Source: Lacicoccus alkaliphilus DSM 16010
GTDB taxonomy: Bacteria > Bacillota > Bacilli > Staphylococcales > Salinicoccaceae
Length of the DNA stretch: 64,000 bases
NCBI RefSeq assembly: GCF_900142805.1
Contig: NZ_FRCF01000009.1
Coordinates: 26,177 to 90,176 of the forward strand
Reading direction: 5' to 3'
Part shown: in pieces, positions 18,305-26,773 of the stretch
Layout: each line of letters opens with the position of its first letter
Position numbering within the stretch: the stretch's first letter is position 1
The notes under the pieces: generated by a model
Seen by the model: only the letters and a program-made list of their open reading frames with translations
The model's database searches: none
Told to the model about the DNA's origin: nothing
Made by a program: the position numbers and the translations under genes

Positions 18305-19483
18305 ATGATGTCTATTAGCGATATAGCTGAAACCCTTCTTCCAAAAATGACGGAACAAAGAAGATATTTACATATGCACCCCGAGGTATCGTTTCAGGAA
18401 GAAGAAACTTATAAATATATACTGAAATACCTGCAACAGTATGAGAACTTGAAAATACGTGAAAATGTCGGAGGACAGGGCCTGCTTGCGACGATCGGGG
18501 AAGGAGGCCCCCATATCGCCATCCGTGCGGATTTCGATGCCCTCCCCATTCATGATGAAAAAGACGTACCCTATAAATCAACGGTTCCCGGTGTCATGCA
18601 TGCCTGCGGACACGACGGCCACACAAGCACATTGTTCGCACTCCTCGACCTTTTGGCAGAGCAGGAGGAGTCAGGCAACCTCAAGGGGACCGTCTCCCTC
18701 ATATTCCAGTTCGCCGAGGAGATCCAGCCCGGCGGTGCAGTATCCATGGTCCGGGACAATGTCCTGGAGGGCGTCGACAAAGTCTACGGTCAGCACTACT
18801 GGAGCCAGTATCCTGTCCACACGGTCAAAACCAAACCCGGCCCTGTCATATCAAGTCCGGATTATTTCGTCATCACGATCAATGGTAAAGGTGGACATGC
18901 CGCCCAGCCCCACGATTCCGTAGACCCGGTCCTCATTGCAGCAGAGATGATCACCAACCTTCAGAGCGTCGTCTCAAGGCAGATCTCCCCGATTGACAAT
19001 GCCGTGGTGACATTCGGTAAGGTGAGGGCGGGAACGGCATTCAACATCATTCCCGACACAGCTGAAATCGTCGGTACGGTGCGCACTTTCAAACCTGAAA
19101 TCAAAGATCGGATCCATGAGATATTCCAAAAGGAAGTCGAATATACGGCAAAGAAACGCGGCGCCGAAGGCGAACTGCTCTATAATTACGGCTATCCTGC
19201 CGTAATTAACCATGAGGATGAAGCTGAAGTGATCGAAAAAGCTGCACTGGAACTGGGCCTTCCTTTTGAAACCGCCAGGCCGCTCATGATTGGTGAGGAT
19301 TTCAGCTATTATATCCAGGAAAAGCCCGGTGCCTTTTTCCTTACAGGTTCCGGCAACGCAGAGAAAAACTCGACCTACGTCCATCACCATTCGATGTTCG
19401 ACCTGGATGAAGACGCTATGGTCAGCGGACTTTCCATGTTCATGAAAATCCTCGAACTTGAGGGGGTGATCGAATGGAATTGA
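18305..19483 (+). CDS. M20 family amidohydrolase, copy 1
   Basis: A 392-residue M20D metallohydrolase of the N-acyl-amino-acid/hippurate/IAA-amino-acid hydrolase group. Metal ligands are visible: Cys and His in MHACGHDGHTS, the Glu pair in FAEEIQPGGA, His in GKGGHAAQP, and the last His in VHHHSMFD. The dimerisation domain lies between. It probably cleaves N-acyl amino acids in the cytoplasm, since no signal peptide is seen. GGAGG precedes the start, with a TTTAAA-N17-TAAAAT promoter further up. It is first of three tandem paralogues and overlaps copy 2 by 10 bp. As recalled, S. aureus has one homologue at this locus. Confidence 0.88.
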   Translation: MMSISDIAETLLPKMTEQRRYLHMHPEVSFQEEETYKYILKYLQQYENLKIRENVGGQGLLATIGEGGPHIAIRADFDALPIHDEKDVPYKSTVPGVMHACGHDGHTSTLFALLDLLAEQEESGNLKGTVSLIFQFAEEIQPGGAVSMVRDNVLEGVDKVYGQHYWSQYPVHTVKTKPGPVISSPDYFVITINGKGGHAAQPHDSVDPVLIAAEMITNLQSVVSRQISPIDNAVVTFGKVRAGTAFNIIPDTAEIVGTVRTFKPEIKDRIHEIFQKEVEYTAKKRGAEGELLYNYGYPAVINHEDEAEVIEKAALELGLPFETARPLMIGEDFSYYIQEKPGAFFLTGSGNAEKNSTYVHHHSMFDLDEDAMVSGLSMFMKILELEGVIEWN

Positions 19484-20664
19484 AACGGATAGAAAAGCTG
19501 GCGGAGGATAATTTCATCGAAATGATCAAATTACGGCGTCATTTCCACATGAATCCCGAATTATCATTCCAGGAATTCCATACACCCGCCTATATCGCAA
19601 ATTACCTGCGTGACCTCGGCCTTGATGTACAGGAAGGCGTCGGCGGCAGGGGTGTGGTCGGCAAGCTCATGATAGATCCAGATATGCCCACTGTGGCGCT
19701 TCGTGCCGATTTCGACGCTTTGCCCATCCACGACCAGAAGGACGTGCCATACCGCTCCACAGTCCCTGGAGTGATGCATGCCTGCGGTCACGATGCACAC
19801 ACGTCCGTCATCATGACGGCAGCCCGCATATTAAGTGAAAATAAAGACGCTCTGAAAGGCAATGTGGTGTTCATCTTCCAACATGCCGAAGAAGTCGATC
19901 CCGGCGGTGCAATCCAGATGATCGCCGACGGCTGTCTGGACGGTGTCGATGCCATTTTCGGCCAGCATGTCTCGACCAGCCTCGATATCGGCACCATCGG
20001 TTACATCAAAGGTACGGCAACCGGCATACCGGACGACTTCACAGTCAAAATCAAAGGCCGGGGCGGTCATGCCTCCAAACCGGATGGCGCCATTGATCCG
20101 CTTGCCGCAGCACTCTCATTCTGCCATCAGATGCCGTATGCGGTGACCCGTAAAGCATCACCGATGGAACCGGTCGTCCTTTCCATCACGATGTTCAACG
20201 GCGGCCACCAGCATAACGTCATCCCCGATGAAGTCGAAGTCGGCGGCACGATACGTACATTCAATCATGAGACCCAGGACGTCATGATCAGAGAACTGAA
20301 AAAATGTCTCGAAGGTCTCGTGACATTCACAGGCATCTCTTATGACCTGGATTATATGAAAGGCTATCCGCCTGTCGTCAATGATCATGAAAAGACGGAT
20401 ATCGTGATGCAGGCATCCGGGGAAGTATCCACAGTGAATGAAGTGAAGCCGCTTGAGCCGAGCCTCGGCGGGGAAGATTTCTCTTATTACCTGCAGAGGG
20501 TGCCGGGCACTTTCTATTTTACAGGTGTCAGGAATTCAAGCTTCAGGGCAGATTACCCACACCATCACGGTATGTTCGACATCGATGAAAAAGGGCTGAT
20601 CAATGCACTGTCGGTGATGCTGCGTTCAGTATTTATATACTTTGAAGAGGAGTCATCAAAATAA
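19474..20664 (+). CDS. M20 family amidohydrolase, copy 2
   Basis: A 396-residue paralogue of its two neighbours. All metal-site motifs are kept: MHACGHDAHTS, FQHAEEVDPGGA, GRGGHASKP and PHHHGMFD. The RADFDALPIHDQKDVPYRST stretch is nearly the same as in copy 1. It starts 10 bp inside copy 1 with GAGGGGG upstream, and its stop shares a base with the copy 3 start (TAATG). Intact motifs argue that it is active, perhaps with a different acyl or amino-acid preference. Confidence 0.88.
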   Translation: MELKRIEKLAEDNFIEMIKLRRHFHMNPELSFQEFHTPAYIANYLRDLGLDVQEGVGGRGVVGKLMIDPDMPTVALRADFDALPIHDQKDVPYRSTVPGVMHACGHDAHTSVIMTAARILSENKDALKGNVVFIFQHAEEVDPGGAIQMIADGCLDGVDAIFGQHVSTSLDIGTIGYIKGTATGIPDDFTVKIKGRGGHASKPDGAIDPLAAALSFCHQMPYAVTRKASPMEPVVLSITMFNGGHQHNVIPDEVEVGGTIRTFNHETQDVMIRELKKCLEGLVTFTGISYDLDYMKGYPPVVNDHEKTDIVMQASGEVSTVNEVKPLEPSLGGEDFSYYLQRVPGTFYFTGVRNSSFRADYPHHHGMFDIDEKGLINALSVMLRSVFIYFEEESSK

Positions 20665-21830
20665 TGGATATAAAGAAAGAAGTAGAATCCAGATATGAAG
20701 AGATGAAAGCTGTGCGCCGTCACATGCACAGACATCCCGAACTGTCTTTCCAGGAGACCAATACGAAGAAATATATATACGATCAGATCAAGGATCTGCC
20801 GCTCGATATTGAAAAGGATGTCGGCGGCAACGGCCTGCGTGCGATGCTGCATGTCAGTGACGATTTCAAAACCGTGGCCCTGCGTGCGGATTTTGATGCC
20901 TTGCCGATCAGGGAAGAGAATGATGTGGCGTACAAATCCGAAGTGGAAGGGGTCATGCATGCATGTGGGCACGATGCACACACTGCCATGCTGATCACCA
21001 CCGCCCATATTCTAAGCGCGCACAAGAACGCACTGCCCGTGAATGTGGTCTTCATTTTCCAGCATGCGGAAGAACAGCTTCCTGGTGGGGCGAAGGGCAT
21101 GGTGGAAGCCGGCGTGCTTGAGGGTGTGGATTACGTCTACGGCATCCATGTTTCAAGCAAATACCCGACAGGCATGCTCGGTTATACTTACGGCTACAAA
21201 CATGCAGCTGCAGACGCGTTCCATTACAAAGTGATCGGCCGCGGCGGCCACGGCGCGGAGCCCCACGCCGCCATCGATCCGGTCGTCGCCTCCGCTTCGC
21301 TGATCCAGCAGCTGCAGACGATCGCCTCAAGAACCGTCGATCCCCTGAAGTCTGCCGTCGTGACTGCAGGGATGTTCAATGCAGGCAGCGCCTTCAATAT
21401 CATCCCGACCCTTTCGGAAGTATCCGGTACTGTACGGACGTTTGAAAAAGATGTGCAGGACCAGGTGATGGACCGCATGGAAGGTATCAGAAAAGGCTTG
21501 GAAGAGAGCTACGGGGTGAAATGCGAACTGGAATACAACAAAGGTTATCCTGCCGTACTGAATACGGATGAAGCGGTCGATGGACTGCTTGAAGCAACCG
21601 AAACCGGGACGGACTTCATCACTTCCATAGAGGAAGTCGAACTTTCAATGGGCGGGGAAGACTTTTCATACTACCTTGAAAAGGTGCCCGGTGCGTTCTT
21701 CAATATCGGCACCATGAATAAAGCACTCGAAACCGATTACCCGCACCATCACCCGAGATTCGACATCGATGAAGCGGGGATGAAGGCGGGCGTCGAATCA
21801 TACCTGCGCCTGATCACAAATTTCAGGTAA
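20664..21830 (+). CDS. M20 family amidohydrolase, copy 3
   Basis: A 388-residue third paralogue, again with complete metal motifs: MHACGHDAHTAML, FQHAEEQLPGGA, GRGGHGAEPH and PHHHPRFD. Codon use looks like that of the neighbours, so the triplication appears old rather than a fresh duplication. It is coupled to copy 2 through a TAATG junction, and the operon ends in the hairpin shared with tuf. Confidence 0.88.
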   Translation: MDIKKEVESRYEEMKAVRRHMHRHPELSFQETNTKKYIYDQIKDLPLDIEKDVGGNGLRAMLHVSDDFKTVALRADFDALPIREENDVAYKSEVEGVMHACGHDAHTAMLITTAHILSAHKNALPVNVVFIFQHAEEQLPGGAKGMVEAGVLEGVDYVYGIHVSSKYPTGMLGYTYGYKHAAADAFHYKVIGRGGHGAEPHAAIDPVVASASLIQQLQTIASRTVDPLKSAVVTAGMFNAGSAFNIIPTLSEVSGTVRTFEKDVQDQVMDRMEGIRKGLEESYGVKCELEYNKGYPAVLNTDEAVDGLLEATETGTDFITSIEEVELSMGGEDFSYYLEKVPGAFFNIGTMNKALETDYPHHHPRFDIDEAGMKAGVESYLRLITNFR

Positions 21831-21903
21831 TACAGTAACGCTCGGGTGTTGGACACCACTATGAATGAGCAGATGGCTCCCCAGTTTGTACGTTAAATAT
21901 AAA

Positions 21904-21937
21904 AAAGCGCAGAACCTCGATTGAGATTCTGCGCTTT
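21904..21937. terminator. Bidirectional terminator, M20 operon / tuf
   Basis: An 11-bp stem AAAGCGCAGAA with complement, one mismatch, then CTC/GAG and a 4-base loop, with A-run before and T-rich bases after. It serves the convergent M20 and tuf transcripts. Confidence 0.9.
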
Positions 21938-21954
21938 CTTTATAAAGGTTGAAA

Positions 21955-23142
21955 TTATTTAACGATTTCAGTTACAACGCCTGATCCAACAGTACGTCCA
22001 CCTTCACGGATGGAGAAACGTGTACCGTCTTCGATAGCGATCGGTGAAATGAGTTCAACATTCATTTCAACGTTGTCGCCAGGCATAACCATTTCAGTGC
22101 CTTCAGGAAGTTCTACAACACCAGTTACGTCAGTTGTACGGAAGTAGAACTGAGGACGGTAGTTGTTGAAGAATGGAGTGTGACGTCCACCCTCTTCTTT
22201 TGAAAGTACATAAACTTCAGCTTTGAAGTTTGTGTGTGGTGTGATTGATCCAGGTGCTGCAAGTACTTGTCCACGCTGGATGTCTTCACGTGCTACACCA
22301 CGGAGAAGCGCACCGATGTTGTCGCCGGCTTCAGCATAGTCAAGAAGCTTACGGAACATTTCAACACCAGTAACTGTTGTCTTAGTGGATTCTTCAGCAA
22401 GACCGATGATTTCAACTTCTTCACCGACTTTGATTTGACCGCGGTCAACACGGCCTGTAGCAACAGTACCACGGCCTGTGATTGAGAATACGTCCTCAAC
22501 AGGCATCATGAATGGCTTGTCAGAGTCACGCTCTGGAGTCGGGATATAGTCATCCACTGCTTGCATGAGGTCAAGAACTCTCTGCTCCATGTCTGCATCG
22601 CCTTCAAGAGCTTTAAGCGCTGAACCAGCAATAACCGGGATGTCATCACCAGGGAAGTCGTACTCGGAAAGAAGTTCACGAACTTCCATTTCCACGAGCT
22701 CAAGCAGCTCTTCGTCGTCAACCTGGTCAACTTTGTTAAGGAATACTACAAGTGCCGGTACACCAACGTTACGTGAGAGCAGGATGTGCTCACGAGTTTG
22801 TGGCATTGGGCCGTCAGCTGCAGATACGACAAGGATTGCGCCGTCCATTTGTGCCGCACCGGTGATCATGTTTTTAACATAGTCGGCGTGACCTGGGCAG
22901 TCCACGTGTGCATAGTGGCGGGAATCAGTTTCGTACTCGATGTGGGACGTGTTGATTGTGATGCCACGCTCTTTTTCTTCCGGTGCGTTGTCGATCATGT
23001 CATAGCTTTGCGCTGTAGTGTCACCATGTTTAGCAAGTACAGTTGCGATAGCAGCTGTCAATGTTGTTTTACCATGGTCAACGTGACCAATTGTACCAAT
23101 GTTAGCATGCGTTTTGGAACGGTCGAATTTTTCTTTAGCCAT
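21955..23142 (-). CDS. tuf: Elongation factor Tu
   Basis: The GTPase that brings aminoacyl-tRNA to the ribosome, 395 residues. G1 is [10 protein letters not shown]3 [12 protein letters not shown]4 NKVDQVD and G5 [14 protein letters not shown] is the switch I effector region. Domains II and III follow. AAGGAG stands 12 bases before the ATG of [10 protein letters not shown]; an in-frame ATG four codons upstream directly abuts the ribosome site and is rejected as start. It is last gene of the str operon. Confidence 0.98.
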   Translation of the reverse strand: MAKEKFDRSKTHANIGTIGHVDHGKTTLTAAIATVLAKHGDTTAQSYDMIDNAPEEKERGITINTSHIEYETDSRHYAHVDCPGHADYVKNMITGAAQMDGAILVVSAADGPMPQTREHILLSRNVGVPALVVFLNKVDQVDDEELLELVEMEVRELLSEYDFPGDDIPVIAGSALKALEGDADMEQRVLDLMQAVDDYIPTPERDSDKPFMMPVEDVFSITGRGTVATGRVDRGQIKVGEEVEIIGLAEESTKTTVTGVEMFRKLLDYAEAGDNIGALLRGVAREDIQRGQVLAAPGSITPHTNFKAEVYVLSKEEGGRHTPFFNNYRPQFYFRTTDVTGVVELPEGTEMVMPGDNVEMNVELISPIAIEDGTRFSIREGGRTVGSGVVTEIVK

Positions 23143-23192
23143 TTTAAAATACATCTCCTTATTTAAAGAAATTTAATTTGTTTTATTGTTCA

Positions 23193-23219
23193 CTCGGGAA
23201 AGTGCAGCACCCTCCCGAG
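23193..23219 (-). other. Stem-loop between fusA and tuf
   Basis: A 7-bp stem CTCGGGA/TCCCGAG with a 13-base loop lies in the 130-bp fusA-tuf gap. No T-run follows, so it is more likely an RNA-processing or stability element, or a partial terminator, than a full stop. Confidence 0.4.
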
Positions 23220-23272
23220 GTGTTTCCTAAATCACTTATAAATGATTTACACACAAAAATCAAGTGACCTAA

Positions 23273-25354
23273 TTATTGACCTGTGTTTTTCTTGATGATT
23301 TCTTCAGAAATTGATTTAGGCACTTCTTCATAGTGGTCGAAAGTCATTGTATAAGTTCCGCGTCCCTGCGTGTTTGAACGAAGTGACGTTGCGTAACCGA
23401 ACATTTCGGAAAGTGGAACGAAAGCTTTGACGAGCTGTGCGTTTCCGCGGGAATCCATACCTTCCACACGTCCGCGACGGCTTGTCACATCACCCATGAT
23501 GTCACCCATATATTCTTCAGGCATAACAATCTCTACCTTCATCATAGGTTCGAGGATGACAGGGTCACAGACTTTGGCAGCTTCTTTCAAAGCAAGTGAT
23601 GCCGCTATTTTAAACGCCATCTCTGATGAGTCGACATCGTGGTATGAACCATCGAATAATTTTGCTTTGACGTCAACCAGAGGGTAGCCGGCAAGCACAC
23701 CGTTATCCAGGGAGTCCCTGAGGCCCTGCTCAACAGACGGGATGAATTCACGTGGTACTGCACCACCGACGATTTTGTCTTCGAATTCGAATCCTCCGCC
23801 CTGTTCGTTAGGTGTGAATTCAATATGAACATCACCGAACTGACCGCGACCGCCTGACTGACGGGCAAATTTACCTTGAACGGACGCTGATGATTTGAAC
23901 GTCTCACGGTAAGAGACCATCGGCGCGCCAACGTTACATTCAACTTTGAATTCACGCTTCATACGGTCGACAAGTACATCCAGGTGAAGTTCACCCATAC
24001 CGCCGATGATGACCTGGCCGGTTTCATTGTCGGTACGCGCAGTGAAAGTAGGGTCTTCTTCCTGGAGCTTCACAAGGGCTGAAGTCATCTTATCCTGGTC
24101 GGCCTTGGATTTAGGCTCGACTGATAAGTGGATGACCGGCTCCGGGAATTCCATAGCTTCAAGAATGACCTGATTCTTCTCATCTGTAAGGGTATCACCT
24201 GTCGCAGTGTCTTTCAGTCCTACAGCAGCTGCGATATCACCGGAATACACTGTCGGGATCTCCTCACGGGAGTTCGCATGCATCTGCAGGATACGTCCGA
24301 CACGCTCACGCTTGTCTTTAGTCGTGTTTCTGATATACGAACCGGAGTCCAAAGTACCCGAATACACACGGAAGAAAGTCAGCTTACCTACGAACGGGTC
24401 AGTCATGACCTTGAATGCAAGTGCAGCAAACGGCTCAGAATCGTCAGGTTTTGCAACAATCTCTTCCTCTTCGTCATCTTTAAGGTGACCGACGATCGGT
24501 TTTACGTCCAATGGAGATGGGAGATAGTCGATTACCGCGTTAAGGAGTAGTTGAACACCTTTATTTTTGAATGCTGTACCACACAGTACAGGGTAGAATT
24601 CAACATCCACCGTCGCCTGACGGATGGCTGCTTTAAGCTCATCGGTTTCGATGTCTTCCCCGCCAAGGTATTTTTCCATGATGTCTTCATTTACATCTGC
24701 GAGACCTTCAATCAGGGATTCTCTCAATTCTTCAGCTTTAGCCTTGTATTCTTCAGGGATTTCAATTTCTTCAATCTCCGTCCCCAAGTCATTACCATAG
24801 TTGTAGGCTGTCATGTGAATCAAGTCGATGATTCCGTTGAAGTTATCCTCTGCTCCGATAGGGAACTGGATTGGATGGGCATTTGCCTGGAGGCGGTCCC
24901 TGATCGTACCGACTGAATATTCAAAGTCGGCACCGATTTTATCCATCTTATTAATGAATACGATACGAGGCACGCCGTAAGTTGTTGCCTGTCTCCAAAC
25001 CGTTTCCGTCTGCGGTTCGACACCCGACTGGGCATCAAGAACTGTTACAGCGCCGTCCAGCACACGAAGTGAACGTTCAACTTCAACAGTGAAGTCTACG
25101 TGCCCAGGCGTATCGATGATGTTTACACGGTGGTCATCCCACTGGGCCGTTGTCGCAGCAGAAGTGATTGTGATGCCGCGTTCCTGCTCCTGCTCCATCC
25201 AGTCCATCTGTGATGCACCTTCGTGCGTTTCACCAAGCTTGTGGATACGTCCCGTGTAATAAAGAATACGTTCAGTCGTCGTAGTCTTACCGGCATCAAT
25301 GTGGGCCATGATACCGATGTTACGCGTTCTTTCTAATGAGAATGGTCTTGCCAT
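23273..25354 (-). CDS. fusA: Elongation factor G
   Basis: The translocation GTPase, 693 residues. The P loop is [14 protein letters not shown], with switch [13 protein letters not shown]3 DTPGHVDFT and G4 NKMDKIGAD; domains II-V follow, including [11 protein letters not shown] of domain IV. GGAGAAAAG precedes the ATG. It is third gene of rpsL-rpsG-fusA-tuf. The sequence is typical and complete. Confidence 0.98.
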   Translation of the reverse strand: MARPFSLERTRNIGIMAHIDAGKTTTTERILYYTGRIHKLGETHEGASQMDWMEQEQERGITITSAATTAQWDDHRVNIIDTPGHVDFTVEVERSLRVLDGAVTVLDAQSGVEPQTETVWRQATTYGVPRIVFINKMDKIGADFEYSVGTIRDRLQANAHPIQFPIGAEDNFNGIIDLIHMTAYNYGNDLGTEIEEIEIPEEYKAKAEELRESLIEGLADVNEDIMEKYLGGEDIETDELKAAIRQATVDVEFYPVLCGTAFKNKGVQLLLNAVIDYLPSPLDVKPIVGHLKDDEEEEIVAKPDDSEPFAALAFKVMTDPFVGKLTFFRVYSGTLDSGSYIRNTTKDKRERVGRILQMHANSREEIPTVYSGDIAAAVGLKDTATGDTLTDEKNQVILEAMEFPEPVIHLSVEPKSKADQDKMTSALVKLQEEDPTFTARTDNETGQVIIGGMGELHLDVLVDRMKREFKVECNVGAPMVSYRETFKSSASVQGKFARQSGGRGQFGDVHIEFTPNEQGGGFEFEDKIVGGAVPREFIPSVEQGLRDSLDNGVLAGYPLVDVKAKLFDGSYHDVDSSEMAFKIAASLALKEAAKVCDPVILEPMMKVEIVMPEEYMGDIMGDVTSRRGRVEGMDSRGNAQLVKAFVPLSEMFGYATSLRSNTQGRGTYTMTFDHYEEVPKSISEEIIKKNTGQ

Positions 25355-25411
25355 GAGTATTCTTTTCTCCTTCCAAAAATGGATTGCAATTTATACTATC
25401 AGGCACCGGTA

Positions 25412-25882
25412 CTACCAGCGGTAGTGAGCAAATGCTCTGTTAGCTTCTGCCATTTTGTGTACTTCTTCGCGTTTCTTAACAGCACCGCCTGTGTTGTTTG
25501 CAGCGTCAAGAATTTCATTCGCCAATCTCTCTACCATAGTCTTTTCCCCACGCAGACGAGCGTAGTTCACAAGCCAACGCAGGCTGAGCGTTGTACGGCG
25601 TTCAGGGCGCACTTCCACTGGCACCTGGTAGTTTGAGCCACCAACACGGCGTGCTTTTACTTCAAGTACCGGCATAATGTTCTCGATTGCTTCATCGAAA
25701 ACCTCCATTGCATCTCTGCCTGAGCGCTCTTCGACCAAATCGAATGCACTGTACAGAATACTCTGTGAAGTACCGCGCTTACCGTCGATCATCATTTTGT
25801 TGATCAGCTTTGTAATCAATTTTGAGTTGTGTATCGGATCTGGCAACACATCTCTTTTAGTAACTGGACCTTTACGAGGCAT
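25412..25882 (-). CDS. rpsG: 30S ribosomal protein S7
   Basis: A primary binder of the 16S rRNA 3' major domain, 156 residues. The start [20 protein letters not shown] and the tail [15 protein letters not shown] are canonical. GGAGG precedes the ATG. It lies between rpsL and fusA. In several bacteria S7 represses its own operon, but no binding site was identified here. Confidence 0.98.
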   Translation of the reverse strand: MPRKGPVTKRDVLPDPIHNSKLITKLINKMMIDGKRGTSQSILYSAFDLVEERSGRDAMEVFDEAIENIMPVLEVKARRVGGSNYQVPVEVRPERRTTLSLRWLVNYARLRGEKTMVERLANEILDAANNTGGAVKKREEVHKMAEANRAFAHYRW

Positions 25883-25946
25883 ATTGTAATCCTCCCTTCA
25901 AATATTATCTCAAAGTTTAATTCATTCATCGTTCTTTCAATTCATC

Positions 25947-26366
25947 TTACTTTTTAGCTTTAGGCTTTTTAGCACCGTAAAGTGAACGGCCCTGCATACG
26001 ACCATCAACACCTGAAGTATCAAGTGCACCACGTACGACATGGTAACGGACACCCGGCAAGTCTTTTACACGACCTCCGCGGATAAGAACAACACTGTGC
26101 TCCTGCAGATTATGGCCGATACCAGGGATATATGCGTTGACCTCTATATTATTTGAAAGTCTCACACGGGCATATTTACGAAGCGCCGAGTTCGGCTTCT
26201 TCGGAGTCATCGTGCCTACACGCGTACATACACCACGCTTTTGAGGCGCAGCATCTTTCGTCACACGTTTTTTAAGGCTGTTGAAACCTCTGTTCAATGC
26301 TGGTGAGTCTGTTTTTTTGCCTTTTGATTGACGAGGCTTTCTGATTAGCTGATTAATAGTTGGCAT
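25947..26366 (-). CDS. rpsL: 30S ribosomal protein S12
   Basis: A decoding-centre protein of 139 residues. [16 protein letters not shown] and [13 protein letters not shown] hold the residues where streptomycin-resistance changes occur; both Lys positions are in the sensitive form. GGAGGAGG precedes the ATG. It is first gene of the str operon, driven by its own promoter at 26526-26555. Confidence 0.98.
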   Translation of the reverse strand: MPTINQLIRKPRQSKGKKTDSPALNRGFNSLKKRVTKDAAPQKRGVCTRVGTMTPKKPNSALRKYARVRLSNNIEVNAYIPGIGHNLQEHSVVLIRGGRVKDLPGVRYHVVRGALDTSGVDGRMQGRSLYGAKKPKAKK

Positions 26367-26525
26367 CTTGGATATTCCTCCTCCCTTTACTAAGTTTCTT
26401 TAATACCACACATCCAGGTGGTTCATTTTTAGAGTATAAAAAATCTGTAAGAAATGATCCTTACATTTTCACATCTAAATTGTCTCTCCAAAGAGGTAAT
26501 TACCCATCGCAGAGTAACCTTAACA

Positions 26526-26555
26526 ATAATAGCATCTTAAAAACGCCATTGTCAA
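26526..26555 (-). promoter_or_regulatory. Promoter of the rpsL-rpsG-fusA-tuf operon
   Basis: TTGACA (26550-26555), 18-bp spacer, TATTAT (26526-26531) on the minus strand, giving an untranslated leader of about 150 bases before rpsL. Confidence 0.8.
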
Positions 26556-26656
26556 GGTTTTCTTTGCATTTCACCCTTAAAGAACCCCAGATACCCATCC
26601 TAACAAGTTAAACTCTGACGTACAAGGGGGACTGGGCTTCATTATGAAAAAAATTA

Positions 26657-26688
26657 GGGAAGGCCGCCTTCAATCAAGCGACCGTCCC
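26657..26688 (-). terminator. Second terminator behind rpoC
   Basis: On the minus strand GGGA, GG and CGC pair with GCG, CC and TCCC across small mismatches, followed by TAATTTTTTT. It lies about 85 bp after rpoC. Confidence 0.7.
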
Positions 26689-26738
26689 ACTGTGAATATA
26701 TCGCATGCCATCCCTGGGAGATGACACGCAGTTTTAAA

Positions 26739-26771
26739 GAAGGAGGGCTGCTCCATCAACCCTGATCCTTC
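26739..26771 (-). terminator. First terminator behind rpoC
   Basis: On the minus strand stem GAAGGA/TCCTTC with inner GGG/CCC is followed by TTTAAAAC. It begins two bases after the rpoC stop. Confidence 0.65.
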
Positions 26772-26773
26772 AA

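Larger units (their letters stand above)
26367..26773 (-). other. Non-coding gap rpsL-rpoC, L7Ae gene missing
   Basis: This 407-bp stretch holds two rpoC terminators, the rpsL promoter and the rpsL leader. No frame resembles the ~82-codon L7Ae/YbxF (rplGB) gene that stands here in Staphylococcus and Bacillus. I see no other gene in it. Confidence 0.7.

Noticed and set aside
18305..21830. Tandem M20 genes as a mobile or recently duplicated array
   Set aside because: The copies are diverged through their whole length and share no flanking repeats or transposase.
26150..26250. Possible streptomycin-resistance change in rpsL
   Set aside because: [11 protein letters not shown] is the wild-type sequence with both key Lys residues in place.
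26360..26611. An 83-codon plus-strand frame in the rpsL upstream gap
   Set aside because: It crosses the rpsL leader and promoter on the opposite strand, has no ribosome site and no family features.
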